From the NCBI RefSeq assembly GCF_014205835.1, contig NZ_JACHCQ010000022.1, positions 50,009-114,008 on the forward strand: 64,000 nt of DNA, written 5' to 3'. Each line of letters opens with the position of its first letter. Within the stretch, counting starts at the first letter, position 1. The notes under the pieces were generated by a model. The model searched no databases. It saw nothing but the letters and a program-made list of their open reading frames with translations, and was not told where the DNA came from. The position numbers and the translations under genes are program-made. This DNA comes from Pedobacter sp. AK013 (GTDB lineage: Bacteria > Bacteroidota > Bacteroidia > Sphingobacteriales > Sphingobacteriaceae). Shown in pieces: positions 1 to 9,341 of this stretch.

Positions 1-1
1 A

Positions 2-811
2 GCAGAAATCATCTGGGCCGATACCCTTCATCAGCAAACCGAGTATGCCATTGTGTATTTACATGGCTTTTCAGCATCAAAAACTGAAGGCAACCCGGTA
101 TATTTAAATTTAGCCAAAAAATTAAATGCCAATTTATATCTGGCACGCTTAGCCGACCATGGTATAGATACACTTGCGCCCATGCAATATTTTACTGCCG
201 ACCGCCTTTGGGAAACCAGTAAACAGGCCTATGCCATCGGTAAAAAACTGGGCAAAAAAGTAATTTTAGTAGGCACTTCTACTGGTGGAACTGTCGCGTT
301 AAAGTTAGCGGCCACCTATCCTGAAATCAACAGTTTAATTTTATTGTCGCCCAATGTGGCTATTAATGATAAAAATGCCTGGCTTTTGAATAATCCATGG
401 GGCTTACAGATTGCCAGAAAAGTTGTGGGTGGCGATGAACGTAAAGTAGACGACCGCACCGACGAATACAAGAAATACTGGTACACCAATTACCGCCTCG
501 AATCGTTAGTAGAACTAGAAGAATTTATTGAGAGCAGTATGGTGAAAAAAACTTTCCAAAAAGTAAAGCAACCAGTTTTAATGCTTTACTATTACAAAAA
601 TGAACTCGAACAGGATCCCGTTGTTCGGGTAGACGCCATGCTGAAAATGTTTGATGAACTGGGTACACCGAGTAATTTAAAAAGAAAAGTAGCTATCCCC
701 AATGCCGGGAACCATGTAATGGGATCGTATATTACCTCGAAAGATTTGCCGGGTGTGGAAAAGGCGATTGAAAGCTTTGTGGGAAGTACTTTGAAGGTAC
801 CCGCTCACTGA
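2..811 (+). CDS. Alpha/beta hydrolase, 5' end cut by window
   Basis: The reading frame is open from base 2, so the gene begins left of the window; the GTG at 53 is only an internal valine codon. About 269 residues are visible. An oxyanion-hole type HGF motif is followed by a nucleophile elbow GTSTGG, and near the C-terminus a Gly-Asn-His stretch (AGNHVMG) supplies a plausible catalytic histidine, with an acidic residue in EQDPVVRVD before it. This order is that of serine alpha/beta hydrolases such as esterases and carboxylesterase/monoglyceride-lipase-like enzymes. The substrate cannot be told from sequence. No signal peptide can be assessed because the start is missing. Confidence 0.8.
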   Translation, partial: AEIIWADTLHQQTEYAIVYLHGFSASKTEGNPVYLNLAKKLNANLYLARLADHGIDTLAPMQYFTADRLWETSKQAYAIGKKLGKKVILVGTSTGGTVALKLAATYPEINSLILLSPNVAINDKNAWLLNNPWGLQIARKVVGGDERKVDDRTDEYKKYWYTNYRLESLVELEEFIESSMVKKTFQKVKQPVLMLYYYKNELEQDPVVRVDAMLKMFDELGTPSNLKRKVAIPNAGNHVMGSYITSKDLPGVEKAIESFVGSTLKVPAH

Positions 812-831
812 TCTAGTCATATCAGTGGGAT

Positions 832-894
832 CGTCACCCTGAATTTATTTCAGGGTCTATTTTAGGAAAGATGCTGAAACAAGTTCAGCATGAC
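832..894. repeat. REP-like double hairpin, family B
   Basis: Two adjacent small hairpins, the first with arms CCCTGAA/TTCAGGG and the second ATGCTGAA/TTCAGCAT, are also imperfect inverted copies of each other, so the whole unit can fold as one long stem bounded by GTCA and TGAC. Close relatives lie at 3486-3558, 40290-40355 and 45566-45629. It sits between convergent genes and may aid termination. Confidence 0.7.
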
Positions 895-1008
895 ATTGTG
901 TTAGGCAATAAGGCTAAAAATCAACACCAATATATGTTAATCGAACGCCGTCTTATAGACTTACAAGTTTTTCCATCGCTAATCCCCTGGCTAAACTTCG
1001 GAAGAAAT

Positions 1009-1974
1009 TTAACTCAGAATATTCTTCACAATCATTTCAGCGTGCACCCTTGAGTTTTCGATAAAAAGTTTGTGCGTATCCAATCCACCACAAACCACGC
1101 CAGCCAAATACAATCCTTTTACGTTGGTTTCCATGGTTTCTTCGTTGTAGGCAGGGCAAAGGCTTTCGGGCAGGTCAATACCGAATTTTCTTAACATCGA
1201 AAAATCTGGCTGATAGCCAGTCATGGCAATTACAAAATCATTTGGAATGGTTTTTATTCCTTCTGGCGTTTTAATATCTACTTCGCCTTCCCTTATTTCA
1301 ACCAGTTCTGAATTGAAAAGTGCTTTAACTTCACCTTCTTTAATCCTATTCTGAATATCTGGGCGCACCCAATATTTAACATGTGGACCGAGATCGTTAC
1401 TGCGTACTACCATGGTTACATTCGCACCCTTGCGGTAGGTTTCTAAGGCAGCATCAACCCCCGAGTTATTGGCACCAACAACTACTACATCCTGAAAGGC
1501 ATATAAATGTGGGTCTTTATAATAATGTGTTACTTTTGGCAAATCCTCTCCTGGAACGTTCATCACTAAAGGCACATCATAAAAGCCAGTGGCTACAATT
1601 ACATTGTTAGCGGTATAGTTGGTTTTAGAAGTATTGATTTCGAAAATATTGCTATCGTTTTTAATTACCTGCTGTACCCTTTCAAAAAGATGGATGTTTA
1701 AATCGAATTTTTCGGCTACTCGGCGATAGTATTCAACGGCTTCATTTCTGTTAGGCTTCGGATTAATGGTTACAAAAGGTACCCCTCCAATTTCTAACTT
1801 TTGAGAAGTAGAAAAGAAGGTCATAAATACAGGATAATTGAACAAACTGTTCACCAATGCACCTTTTTCTACAATTACATAGCTTAAGTTCGCTTTTTTT
1901 GCCTCTATTGCACAAGCCATCCCTATCGGGCCAGCACCTATAATTAATATGTCGTAATGATTTTGATTTGCCAA
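1009..1974 (-). CDS. ypdA: YpdA-like FAD/NAD(P) thiol-disulfide reductase (putative bacillithiol disulfide reductase)
   Basis: A 321-residue flavoprotein of the YpdA/Bdr family, which is associated with reducing bacillithiol disulfide or protein mixed disulfides using NADPH. The FAD-binding Rossmann motif GAGPIG is at residues 13-18 and a second dinucleotide motif GANNSG at about 167-172. No CxxC redox pair is visible, as expected for YpdA rather than thioredoxin reductase. The start is a TTG at 1974, because the first in-frame ATG falls inside the FAD motif. BshA, the first enzyme of bacillithiol synthesis, is encoded at 17253-18395, which supports the thiol-redox reading. It is followed downstream, on the same strand, by no gene in the window except the convergent hydrolase. 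Confidence 0.8.
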   Translation of the reverse strand: MANQNHYDILIIGAGPIGMACAIEAKKANLSYVIVEKGALVNSLFNYPVFMTFFSTSQKLEIGGVPFVTINPKPNRNEAVEYYRRVAEKFDLNIHLFERVQQVIKNDSNIFEINTSKTNYTANNVIVATGFYDVPLVMNVPGEDLPKVTHYYKDPHLYAFQDVVVVGANNSGVDAALETYRKGANVTMVVRSNDLGPHVKYWVRPDIQNRIKEGEVKALFNSELVEIREGEVDIKTPEGIKTIPNDFVIAMTGYQPDFSMLRKFGIDLPESLCPAYNEETMETNVKGLYLAGVVCGGLDTHKLFIENSRVHAEMIVKNILS

Positions 1975-1990
1975 ACTAGTTATATCTTAG

Positions 1991-2050
1991 GTTGTCATTC
2001 TGAACCTGTCGAAGAACCTTGATTGCATTTCGACAAGCTCAATGTGACGG
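1991..2050. repeat. REP-like palindrome with GTCATTCTGAAC outer arm
   Basis: The stretch starts GTTGTCATTCTGAACCTGTC and ends with TTTCGACAAGCTCAATGTGACG, so that TGTCGAA and TTCGACA pair and the outer GTCA/TGAC ends match family B repeats. It fills the 85-nt gap between two minus-strand genes. Confidence 0.55.
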
Positions 2051-2059
2051 GTGCTTTTA

Positions 2060-3472
2060 TTATACCTTCATTGCTTTACTTGGGCAGGCGAAATCGGTTC
2101 TTTTTAAACCAGTATTTTTAATTGCACCGTAACCGCCCGCAACATCAATTACATTTTCTACTCCACGCGATTTTAAAATAGAGGTGGCTATCATCGAGCG
2201 GTAACCACCTGCACAGTGAATGTAATAAGTAGCTTTTGGATTGATCTCACCGGTCCAGTCGTTAATAAAATCTAACGGACGGCTCAGCGTAAACTCTAGG
2301 TGTTCTGCTTCGTATTCACCTGGTTTACGCACATCAAGTGCTGTAATTTCTCCGGTAAGGCTAGCTTGTTCAAATGCTTCTGCAGAGATTGATTCAATGG
2401 TATCGATTTCTTTGCCAGCATCTGTCCATCTTTCGAAACCACCGTCTAAATAACCAATAGTACTATCATATCCTACACGGGTTAAGCGGGTAATGGTTTC
2501 CTCTTCCTTACCTTTATCAGTAATGAGTAAAATTGGTTGCTGTAAATCGGTAATCAAAGCACCAACCCAAGGTGCAAACTGGCCGTTAAGGCCAATATTT
2601 ATTGAATTTGGAATAAAACCTTTGGCAAAAACCTGCGGATCGCGCGTGTCGAGCATAATAGCCCCTGTTTGGTTTGCAGTAGCTTCAAATTGCTGCGGTG
2701 TTAAGGCATTTAAACCTTTCTCGTAAACCTCATCAATACTTTCTACACCACCTTTATTAATGGCCGCATTTTTTGCAAAATATTGTGGCGGTGGCAAAAT
2801 ACCATCTGTTACCTCGGCAATAAACTGTTCTTTTGTTTCGGCTTTTAAAGCGTAATTAACCTCCTTCTGATGTCCTAAAGTGTCGAAAGTTTCTTTACTC
2901 ATACTTTTACCACAGGCAGAACCTGCCCCATGCGCCGGGTAAACGATTACATCATCAGCTAAGGGTTTTATTTTTTCATTTAACGAATCGTAAAGCATTC
3001 CGGCTAAATCTTCCATTGTTAAATGACCTTTCTGCGCTAAATCAGGTCGACCAACATCACCAATAAATAAGGTATCGCCACTAAAAATGCAATAATCTTT
3101 TCCATTTTCATCGCTTAGTAGGTAAGTTGTCGATTCTAAAGTATGCCCCGGTGTATGCAAGGCGGTAATCGTTACGTTTCCGATTTTAAACTGTTCGCCA
3201 TCTTTAGCAATGTGCGATTTAAATTCGGTTTTAGCAGTTGGGCCGTAAATAATTTCGGCACCAGATTTCTCTGCCAGATCTACATGCCCGGAAACAAAAT
3301 CGGCATGAAAATGTGTTTCAAAAATATATTTAATGGTAGCGCCAGTTTTTTCCGCTTTCTTTAAATACGTGGCAACTTCTCTCAAAGGATCAATAATTGC
3401 AGCTTCACCGTTACTTTCGATGTAATAAGCGGCTTCTGCCAGGCAACCTGTATATATTTGTTCTATTTTCAT
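2060..3472 (-). CDS. Metallo-beta-lactamase fold hydrolase fused to two rhodanese domains
   Basis: This 470-residue protein has an N-terminal persulfide-dioxygenase-like (ETHE1/Blh type) metallo-beta-lactamase domain, with THFHAD around residues 53-58, a further metal histidine at about 110 (HTPGHT) and Asp in SGDTLFIGD at about 133. Two rhodanese domains follow. The first (about 260-355) has ITDKGKEEE where the catalytic Cys loop should be and therefore lacks the active cysteine. The second (about 370-465) retains it in HCAGGYRS. Family knowledge suggests handling of glutathione- or bacillithiol-bound persulfide and transfer of sulfane sulfur in the cytoplasm. Proximity to ypdA fits a low-molecular-weight-thiol role. 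Substrate thiol is inferred. Confidence 0.85.
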   Translation of the reverse strand: MKIEQIYTGCLAEAAYYIESNGEAAIIDPLREVATYLKKAEKTGATIKYIFETHFHADFVSGHVDLAEKSGAEIIYGPTAKTEFKSHIAKDGEQFKIGNVTITALHTPGHTLESTTYLLSDENGKDYCIFSGDTLFIGDVGRPDLAQKGHLTMEDLAGMLYDSLNEKIKPLADDVIVYPAHGAGSACGKSMSKETFDTLGHQKEVNYALKAETKEQFIAEVTDGILPPPQYFAKNAAINKGGVESIDEVYEKGLNALTPQQFEATANQTGAIMLDTRDPQVFAKGFIPNSINIGLNGQFAPWVGALITDLQQPILLITDKGKEEETITRLTRVGYDSTIGYLDGGFERWTDAGKEIDTIESISAEAFEQASLTGEITALDVRKPGEYEAEHLEFTLSRPLDFINDWTGEINPKATYYIHCAGGYRSMIATSILKSRGVENVIDVAGGYGAIKNTGLKRTDFACPSKAMKV

Positions 3473-3485
3473 GTCTTCTTCGCAA

Positions 3486-3558
3486 CGTCACCTTGTCCCG
3501 ATTTTATTATTGAGATCAGTTCTTACCAGAAAGATACTGAAACAAGTTCAGCATGACG
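3486..3558. repeat. REP-like element, family B, degenerate
   Basis: The right half (3529-3558, ATACTGAAACAAGTTCAGCA plus TGACG) matches the second hairpin of family B; the left half, starting CGTCACCTTG, has decayed. Part of the 483-nt gene-free region upstream of the metallo-hydrolase gene. Confidence 0.55.
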
Positions 3559-3720
3559 AGTCTATTACAGCAAAAATAGGGCTAAATAATTATAACCGAA
3601 ATGATGTTAGTCATAATTGCAGAAGTTTTACTTATTGGGATTCAGCGCTCATAGGTTTGCAAAACATAAGGTCTAAGAAAATCCTTAACTGAAAACTGTA
3701 AATTGCTAGCCGCAAACTGA

Positions 3721-3823
3721 TTTGGGCGTTACCCAAGCTACGCAAGGGTCGGGCTTTTCAGGGCTGCGCTTCGCTCCGGTACCGATGAAAAATCGGCACT
3801 GAACCCTTACAATCCCTAACGCA
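3721..3823. repeat. Dispersed intergenic repeat, family E
   Basis: A GC-richer stretch beginning TTTGGGCGTTACCC and containing CTGCGCTTCGCTCCGG and the short stem CCGAT/ATCGG resembles gene-free blocks elsewhere in the window (31600-31700, 36773-36884, 37525-37634, 59993-60135). Base composition is clearly different from surrounding AT-rich DNA. No open frame with coding character was seen. Confidence 0.5.
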
Positions 3824-3866
3824 AAAACCCACCGTTTTAAACAAAGTTAGCAGGTTTTTGAAATTC

Positions 3867-3954
3867 GTTGGTCGAGATCTGCAATCTCGACCTTGTTGGC
3901 CTTAAAGATTACAAATCTTTAGTTCTGTAGACGGGATTACAAATCCCGACCAAC
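3867..3954. repeat. Three-hairpin repeat (GGGATTACAAATCCC type)
   Basis: Three consecutive stems lie here: GTCGAGATCTGCAATCTCGAC at about 3871-3891, AAAGATTACAAATCTTT at 3904-3920, and CGGGATTACAAATCCCG at about 3932-3948. The same three-stem order with the same spacers is found in reverse orientation at 28734-28818. It abuts the stop codon of the asparaginase gene. Confidence 0.7.
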
Positions 3955-3955
3955 A

Positions 3956-4975
3956 CTAATCTTTAGTCAGCTCACCTCTTAACGATTCTTCCATCAGTTT
4001 ACGGCTTTCTTCTACGGATAAACCCAAGCCCATTACAAACATCAGTTTGGTTACAGTGGCTTCGAAAGTTAAATCGTAACCGCTTAATACGCCCATTTTC
4101 AGTAATTCTCTGCTCGTTTCGTAACGGCCAAGCTGAACTGAACCTTTTTTACATTGAGAAATATCGATAATAATTTTTCCATTCAAAATAGCCTGACGCA
4201 AACTATCTAGAAACCATTGTGCCGTTGTGGTATTGCCAGAGCCAAAAGTTTCTAGAATAATGGCATCTACTTTTGAATCTGTTATTGCCTGAACGGCCTG
4301 TGACGTTATACCAGGATATAATTTCAGCACACCGATGTTCGAATTAAAATTGGTATGCAATTTCAATTCTCCTTTTGGTGTTTTAAGAATATAATTTCTG
4401 TAAAACTGAAGGTGAACGCCCGCTTCGGCAAGTATTGGATAATTTGGCGAGCGGAAAGCCTCAAACTTTTCACTATTGTATTTTATAGATCGGTTACCCC
4501 TGAATAATTGTGCATCAAAATAAATGCAAACCTCAGGAAAAAGTGCTTTACCGTCTTCTTTGGTCGCTGCAATCTCTAAAGCGGTAATCAGATTCTCTTT
4601 GGCATCAGTTCTGATTTCGCCAATCGGAAGTTGCGAACCAGTTAAAACAACAGGTTTAGCCAGATTTTCGAGCATAAAGCTCAATGCTGATGCGGTAAAC
4701 GCCATAGTATCAGATCCGTGAAGGATCACAAAACCATCGTACTGATCATATTTATGATAAACAAGTTCGGCTAATGTTTTCCATATTTCAGGATCCATGT
4801 TTGATGAATCCAATACAGGATTGAAGGAATGCACATCTAAATCGTAATCTAAACGGCTTAATTCTGGAACGTTTTCTTTTATCTGCTCGAAATTAAATGG
4901 AATTAACATTCCATTTGTAGGATCGTTAATCATTCCGATGGTACCACCGGTATAAATTATAAGTATTTTGGTCAT
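3956..4975 (-). CDS. ansA: Type I L-asparaginase
   Basis: The 339-residue product hydrolyses asparagine to aspartate and ammonia. Both signature regions of the bacterial asparaginase family are present: YTGGTIGM with the first catalytic threonine near residue 10 and LHGSDTMAFTA with the second Thr/Asp pair near 85. Length and absence of a signal peptide fit the cytoplasmic type I enzyme (AnsA) rather than the secreted type II. It is monocistronic in appearance, with a 245-nt upstream gap and the three-hairpin repeat immediately downstream. Confidence 0.9.
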   Translation of the reverse strand: MTKILIIYTGGTIGMINDPTNGMLIPFNFEQIKENVPELSRLDYDLDVHSFNPVLDSSNMDPEIWKTLAELVYHKYDQYDGFVILHGSDTMAFTASALSFMLENLAKPVVLTGSQLPIGEIRTDAKENLITALEIAATKEDGKALFPEVCIYFDAQLFRGNRSIKYNSEKFEAFRSPNYPILAEAGVHLQFYRNYILKTPKGELKLHTNFNSNIGVLKLYPGITSQAVQAITDSKVDAIILETFGSGNTTTAQWFLDSLRQAILNGKIIIDISQCKKGSVQLGRYETSRELLKMGVLSGYDLTFEATVTKLMFVMGLGLSVEESRKLMEESLRGELTKD

Positions 4976-5164
4976 TTGGTTGGTTGAAGGTTGCTCACCG
5001 CAAAGAAACTAAAAAATTACAAATGATCAGTCTGAATTTTTAAATTACCAACAAAAAAGCCAAAAAACGTTAATATATTGCCAATATAATAAATTTTAAG
5101 CCAATATATTACAATACAAGAAATTCAATTCCGTCATCATCTCCAACTTGTTTCAGAGACTTAA

Positions 5165-5214
5165 CCGTCACCAATTGATTGCTTCGTTAGCCGAAAAAGC
5201 CTTCTCGTAATGAC
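5165..5214. repeat. REP-like repeat, family D (fragment)
   Basis: Contains ATTGCTTCGTTAGCCGAAAA followed by GCCTTCTCGTAATGACG, which in reverse complement matches the left part of the palindrome at 49518-49613 (CGTCATTGCGAGAAGGC, CGACGAAGCAAT). A single-arm, decayed copy in the ansA/tatD gap. Confidence 0.55.
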
Positions 5215-5220
5215 GATCTC

Positions 5221-5988
5221 TTAAACTCCGAAAATTTTTTTTGAGTTCTCAGTAGTTACATCTGCAATTTCTTCAATAGAGACGCTATAAATATCGGCTA
5301 GTTTTTGGGCTATATAAATTAAATAACTGCTTTCATTGGGTTTTCCGCGGAAAGGAACCGGAGCCAGATAAGGCGAATCTGTTTCTAAAACCAGGTTAGC
5401 TAAGGGAATTTCTGACAATACCAGATCCAACCCTGCTTTTTTATAGGTAACTACACCACCAATGCCTAAATAGAAATTTAAATCGATAGCCTGTTTAGCC
5501 TGTGCCAAATTACCAGTAAAACAATGAAAAATACCCCGCAATTTTTCGTCCCTTTCATTTTCCAACAGCTCGAAAACCTCATCAAAAGCCTCGCGACAAT
5601 GGATCACAATCGGCAAACCTAAATCTTTTGCCCAGGCAATCTGTTTACGAAAAGCATCTTGCTGAATGGTTAAAGTAGTTTTATCCCAATACAGATCAAT
5701 CCCGATTTCGCCAATGGCATAAATTTTCCGATCAGAAATGCTATTGTAGATTTTGTCTAGCTGTACCAGGTAATCTTCCTTCACGTCACAGGGATGCAGC
5801 CCCGCCATCGCGAAACAATTTTCCGGATATTTAGCCACCAGATCATCAATCATAGCAATTGATTTTACATCAACATTAGGCAAAAACAAACGGTTAACAT
5901 CGTTCTCAAAACAACGCTCCATTAACTGGGCCTGTTTTTCAGCATCCTGCTCGTAATATAAATGGGTATGGGTATCGGTGAAAAGCAT
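5221..5988 (-). CDS. TatD family metal-dependent hydrolase/DNase
   Basis: A 255-residue TIM-barrel hydrolase of the TatD family. It opens with DTHTHL (metal-binding His pair at residues 7 and 9), has the glutamate in IGEIGID, the histidines in IVIHCREAF and FHCFTG, and the Asp in LETDSPYLAP, which together form the two-metal site. Family members are 3'-5' exonucleases or deoxyribonucleases acting in DNA repair and turnover. It precedes, in transcription order, the asparaginase gene but is separated from it by a repeat-containing gap. uvrA lies just upstream on the same strand, 76 nt away. Confidence 0.88.
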   Translation of the reverse strand: MLFTDTHTHLYYEQDAEKQAQLMERCFENDVNRLFLPNVDVKSIAMIDDLVAKYPENCFAMAGLHPCDVKEDYLVQLDKIYNSISDRKIYAIGEIGIDLYWDKTTLTIQQDAFRKQIAWAKDLGLPIVIHCREAFDEVFELLENERDEKLRGIFHCFTGNLAQAKQAIDLNFYLGIGGVVTYKKAGLDLVLSEIPLANLVLETDSPYLAPVPFRGKPNESSYLIYIAQKLADIYSVSIEEIADVTTENSKKIFGV

Positions 5989-6064
5989 GTTTTATTATAG
6001 TATCAAGTATTTAGAATTAAGTATCAGGATGGATTTACCGCTCTTGGTGCTTTCATAAGAAGTT

Positions 6065-8980
6065 CTATTTCGTTTCAGCCTTGCTTTTCTTCGGTGTTTT
6101 AACTTTGGACTCCTGATTTCCTACTTCAGACTGTGAACTCCACTCCATTTCCTTTCTCAAGAATTTACCAGTTGAACTGATCGGATTCTGGATCAAACCT
6201 TCTGGCGTACCTTCGAATAAAATTCTTCCGCCGCCAGCGCCCCCCTCTTCTCCTAAATCAATTACCCAATCGGCTACCTTAACCACATCTAAATTATGTT
6301 CGATTACCAAAATGGTATTTCCTTTATCAACCAATTCTTGCAATACACCTAAAAGCACATTAATATCTTCGAAGTGAAGCCCCGTTGTAGGTTCATCTAA
6401 AATGTAGAAGGTTTTTCCAGTATCTTTTTTAGAAAGTTCTGTAGCCAGTTTAACACGTTGCGCTTCTCCGCCTGATAAAGTAACCGACGATTGCCCCAAC
6501 GTGATATAACCTAAACCAACATCTTTTAATGTTTTGATTTTTCTATAAATGATCGGAATGTTTTCGAAGAAATTGCAAGCATCTTCGATACTCATATCCA
6601 ATACGTCACTGATTGATTTTCCACGAAAACGCACTTCTAAAGTCTCCCTATTGTATCTTTTTCCGCCACATTCTTCGCAGGGCACCTGTACATCAGGCAA
6701 GAAATTCATTTCGATTACCTTTAAACCAGCTCCCTGACAGGTTTCGCAGCGCCCACCTTTTACATTAAAAGAAAAACGGCCTGGTTTATAGCCACGAATT
6801 TTCGCCTCTGGCAATTGCACAAACAGATTTCTGATATCGGAAAAAACGCCGGTATAGGTTGAAGGATTTGAACGTGGCGTTCTGCCGATTGGTGCCTGAT
6901 CGATTTCAATCACCTTATCGATCTCTTTCAATCCATTAATTTTCTCGTAAGGCAAAGGTTGTTTTTTCGCCCTAAAGAAATGATGATTTAAAATAGGATA
7001 CAAAGTTTCTGTAATCAAACTCGATTTACCACTGCCCGAAACCCCGGTTACAGCAATAAATTTACCCAAAGGAAAATCTACCGAAACTTCTTTTAAATTA
7101 TGCCCCGTAGCTTTTACGATAGACAATTTATGTCCATTTCCTTTTCTGCGGTTTTTTGGTGTTTCAATTTTCTTTTTGCCGTTCAGGTAATCGGCTGTTA
7201 AGGTTTTTGATTTTAGGATATCTGTTGCCGTTCCTTCAGCAACTACGGTTCCACCATGGATACCCGCCCCAGGGCCAACATCAATTACCCAATCGGCCTC
7301 CAGAATCATATCCTTATCGTGCTCTACCACCAAAACTGTATTTCCAAGATCACGGAGATTTTTAAGTGCATTGATTAAACGCTCGTTATCGCGCTGATGC
7401 AGCCCGATACTTGGCTCATCAAGGATGTACATTACGTTCATCAATTGCGAACCGATCTGCGTGGCCAAACGGATACGTTGTGCCTCGCCACCTGAGAGAG
7501 TACGGGCCGTACGGTCTAAAGTTAAATAAGTTAAACCTACATCTGTTAAAAAACCGATCCTCGCTTTAATCTCCTTTAAAATTTCTTTGGCAATAATATT
7601 CTGACGGTCGGATAAACGTTCATCAACTTTTTCAAACCACTGATGAAGATTATTGATATCCATGGATGAAAGCTCGAAAATATTTTTGCCATCAACCTTA
7701 AAATGAAGGCTTTCTTTTTTTAAACGGGCACCATGACATTCCGGACAGGTTTTCAGTTTTCTGAATTCGTCCATATCGTCAGATGCTGATTCGCTTCGCT
7801 TCTCGTTTTGCTCTTCGAGCATTTTAATTATCCCATCAAAAGTGATGTTATAATTCTGAACGTTCCATTTGTTGTATTCTACTTCAACTTTGATCAGATC
7901 AGGCGAACCGTTTAAAATGATATTGATTATCTCGTCACTTAATTTTTCGATCGGAGCAGAAAGCGAGAAATTGTATTTTTTAGCTAAAGCTTTTAATACC
8001 TGGAACATCCAAATGTCTCTATATTCGCCCAAAGGCGCCAAACCACCGTTTAGGATACTCAGTTTTGGATTCGGGATAACCGATTCTTTATCCACCACGA
8101 AGATATAACCCAAACCATCACAACGCTCGCAGGCACCATAAGGCGAGTTGAACGAAAAACTATTTGGCTGGGGTTCATCGTAAGATATACCCGTGGTTGG
8201 ACACATCAAAAACTTACTGAAATGCGCAACGTTATTGTCTTTATCGCTGATCTTGATTACACCTTTACCAATTTTCATTGCAGTTTGCAGCGAATCTAGT
8301 AAGCGTTTTTTATCTTTCACATCAATAATCAAACGGTCAATCACCACTTCGATATCGTGGATTTTATAGCGATCTACCTGCATTTTAGCGGTAATATCTT
8401 TTATTTCTCCATCTACACGAACCTTAACATAACCTTGTTTACGTATCTGCTCGAAAAGTTCGCGGTAATGCCCCTTCCTACCTTTAACAACAGGGGCAAG
8501 AATATTTACGGCTACGCCATCAAATTTATTAAAGATATTCTGCAGAATCTGATCTTCGCTCATCCGCTCCATCTTCTCGCCAGTATTGTACGAAAAAGCA
8601 TCAGCAACACGTGCATAGAGCAAACGCATAAAATCGTAAATCTCGGTAATGGTACCTACTGTAGAGCGAGGGTTTTTACTGGTGGTTTTCTGTTCAATGG
8701 CAATAACCGGACTCAGCCCAGAAACTTTATCCACATCGGGGCGTTCCATCCCGCCCATAAACTGGCGGCTGTAGGCACTAAATGTTTCCATATACCGGCG
8801 CTGCCCCTCTGCGTAAATCGTATCAAAAGCCAGCGAAGATTTACCGCTACCACTTAAACCAGTGATTACAACCAGTTGGTTGCGCGGAAAACTTACATCT
8901 ATATTTTTTAAATTATGTACCCTCGCACCATATACTTCTACATCTTTTTGCTCGCCGAGGTCGATAGATTTATTGCTCAT
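6065..8980 (-). CDS. uvrA: Excinuclease ABC subunit UvrA
   Basis: UvrA recognises bulky DNA lesions in nucleotide excision repair, loading UvrB. The 971-residue product has two ABC-type ATPase modules: Walker A GLSGSGKSS near residue 42 and GVSGSGKSS near 640, with signature motifs LSGGEAQR in both halves. Zinc-finger cysteines are seen in CERCDGLG/CPECHGA and in CETCQGAG/CEECGGKRYN. It is slightly longer than typical UvrA (about 940-950), owing to a Lys/Glu/Ser-rich C-terminal tail of about 25 residues. The start at 8980 is followed directly by a standard N-terminus; no Shine-Dalgarno is present. Confidence 0.97.
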   Translation of the reverse strand: MSNKSIDLGEQKDVEVYGARVHNLKNIDVSFPRNQLVVITGLSGSGKSSLAFDTIYAEGQRRYMETFSAYSRQFMGGMERPDVDKVSGLSPVIAIEQKTTSKNPRSTVGTITEIYDFMRLLYARVADAFSYNTGEKMERMSEDQILQNIFNKFDGVAVNILAPVVKGRKGHYRELFEQIRKQGYVKVRVDGEIKDITAKMQVDRYKIHDIEVVIDRLIIDVKDKKRLLDSLQTAMKIGKGVIKISDKDNNVAHFSKFLMCPTTGISYDEPQPNSFSFNSPYGACERCDGLGYIFVVDKESVIPNPKLSILNGGLAPLGEYRDIWMFQVLKALAKKYNFSLSAPIEKLSDEIINIILNGSPDLIKVEVEYNKWNVQNYNITFDGIIKMLEEQNEKRSESASDDMDEFRKLKTCPECHGARLKKESLHFKVDGKNIFELSSMDINNLHQWFEKVDERLSDRQNIIAKEILKEIKARIGFLTDVGLTYLTLDRTARTLSGGEAQRIRLATQIGSQLMNVMYILDEPSIGLHQRDNERLINALKNLRDLGNTVLVVEHDKDMILEADWVIDVGPGAGIHGGTVVAEGTATDILKSKTLTADYLNGKKKIETPKNRRKGNGHKLSIVKATGHNLKEVSVDFPLGKFIAVTGVSGSGKSSLITETLYPILNHHFFRAKKQPLPYEKINGLKEIDKVIEIDQAPIGRTPRSNPSTYTGVFSDIRNLFVQLPEAKIRGYKPGRFSFNVKGGRCETCQGAGLKVIEMNFLPDVQVPCEECGGKRYNRETLEVRFRGKSISDVLDMSIEDACNFFENIPIIYRKIKTLKDVGLGYITLGQSSVTLSGGEAQRVKLATELSKKDTGKTFYILDEPTTGLHFEDINVLLGVLQELVDKGNTILVIEHNLDVVKVADWVIDLGEEGGAGGGRILFEGTPEGLIQNPISSTGKFLRKEMEWSSQSEVGNQESKVKTPKKSKAETK

Positions 8981-9341
8981 ATTTATTTAAAGTTGGAGGC
9001 AAAATTCAGTCTATAAAAAGACGAAATTTCAATCCGCAAAATTGCTAAAAATTTTATCAAAAAGAAAGTCAAAACCAATCTTGATTAAGGATTAAATGTC
9101 ATAATGTAGACTTCTATTTCTAAGGAAACCAGAGGTAAACAAAAGAAGGAGATTAAAAACGCAAAAAAGTTTTCGTCATATTTCACAAACGCGGTAAATG
9201 ATACAATGGTTTTGTATTTTTAGAAAAGACCGAAGAAACAAAATTTCATATTCATTAATTGGATTTAAGAGATCTCTCGACTCCGTTTCTCTCCGCTTGA
9301 GATGACAAAGTAACATCTCGTAACCAATGGTCAATAGACTA
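8981..9341. other. Gene-free region between uvrA and reductase gene
   Basis: AT-rich DNA that should contain the uvrA promoter (transcribed leftwards). The only recognisable feature is at 9266-9307, a partial repeat with GAGATCTCTCGACTCCG and CTCCGCTTGAGATGAC, which resembles one arm of the family C palindromes (23430-23510, 28579-28665). No coding sequence was seen. Confidence 0.5.

Noticed and set aside
871..1053. Plus-strand open frame of 60 codons
   Set aside because: Begins inside a family B repeat and runs into the opposite ypdA gene; no protein-like features.
3471..3692. Plus-strand open frame of 73 codons
   Set aside because: Consists largely of repeat sequence (REP family B) between genes.
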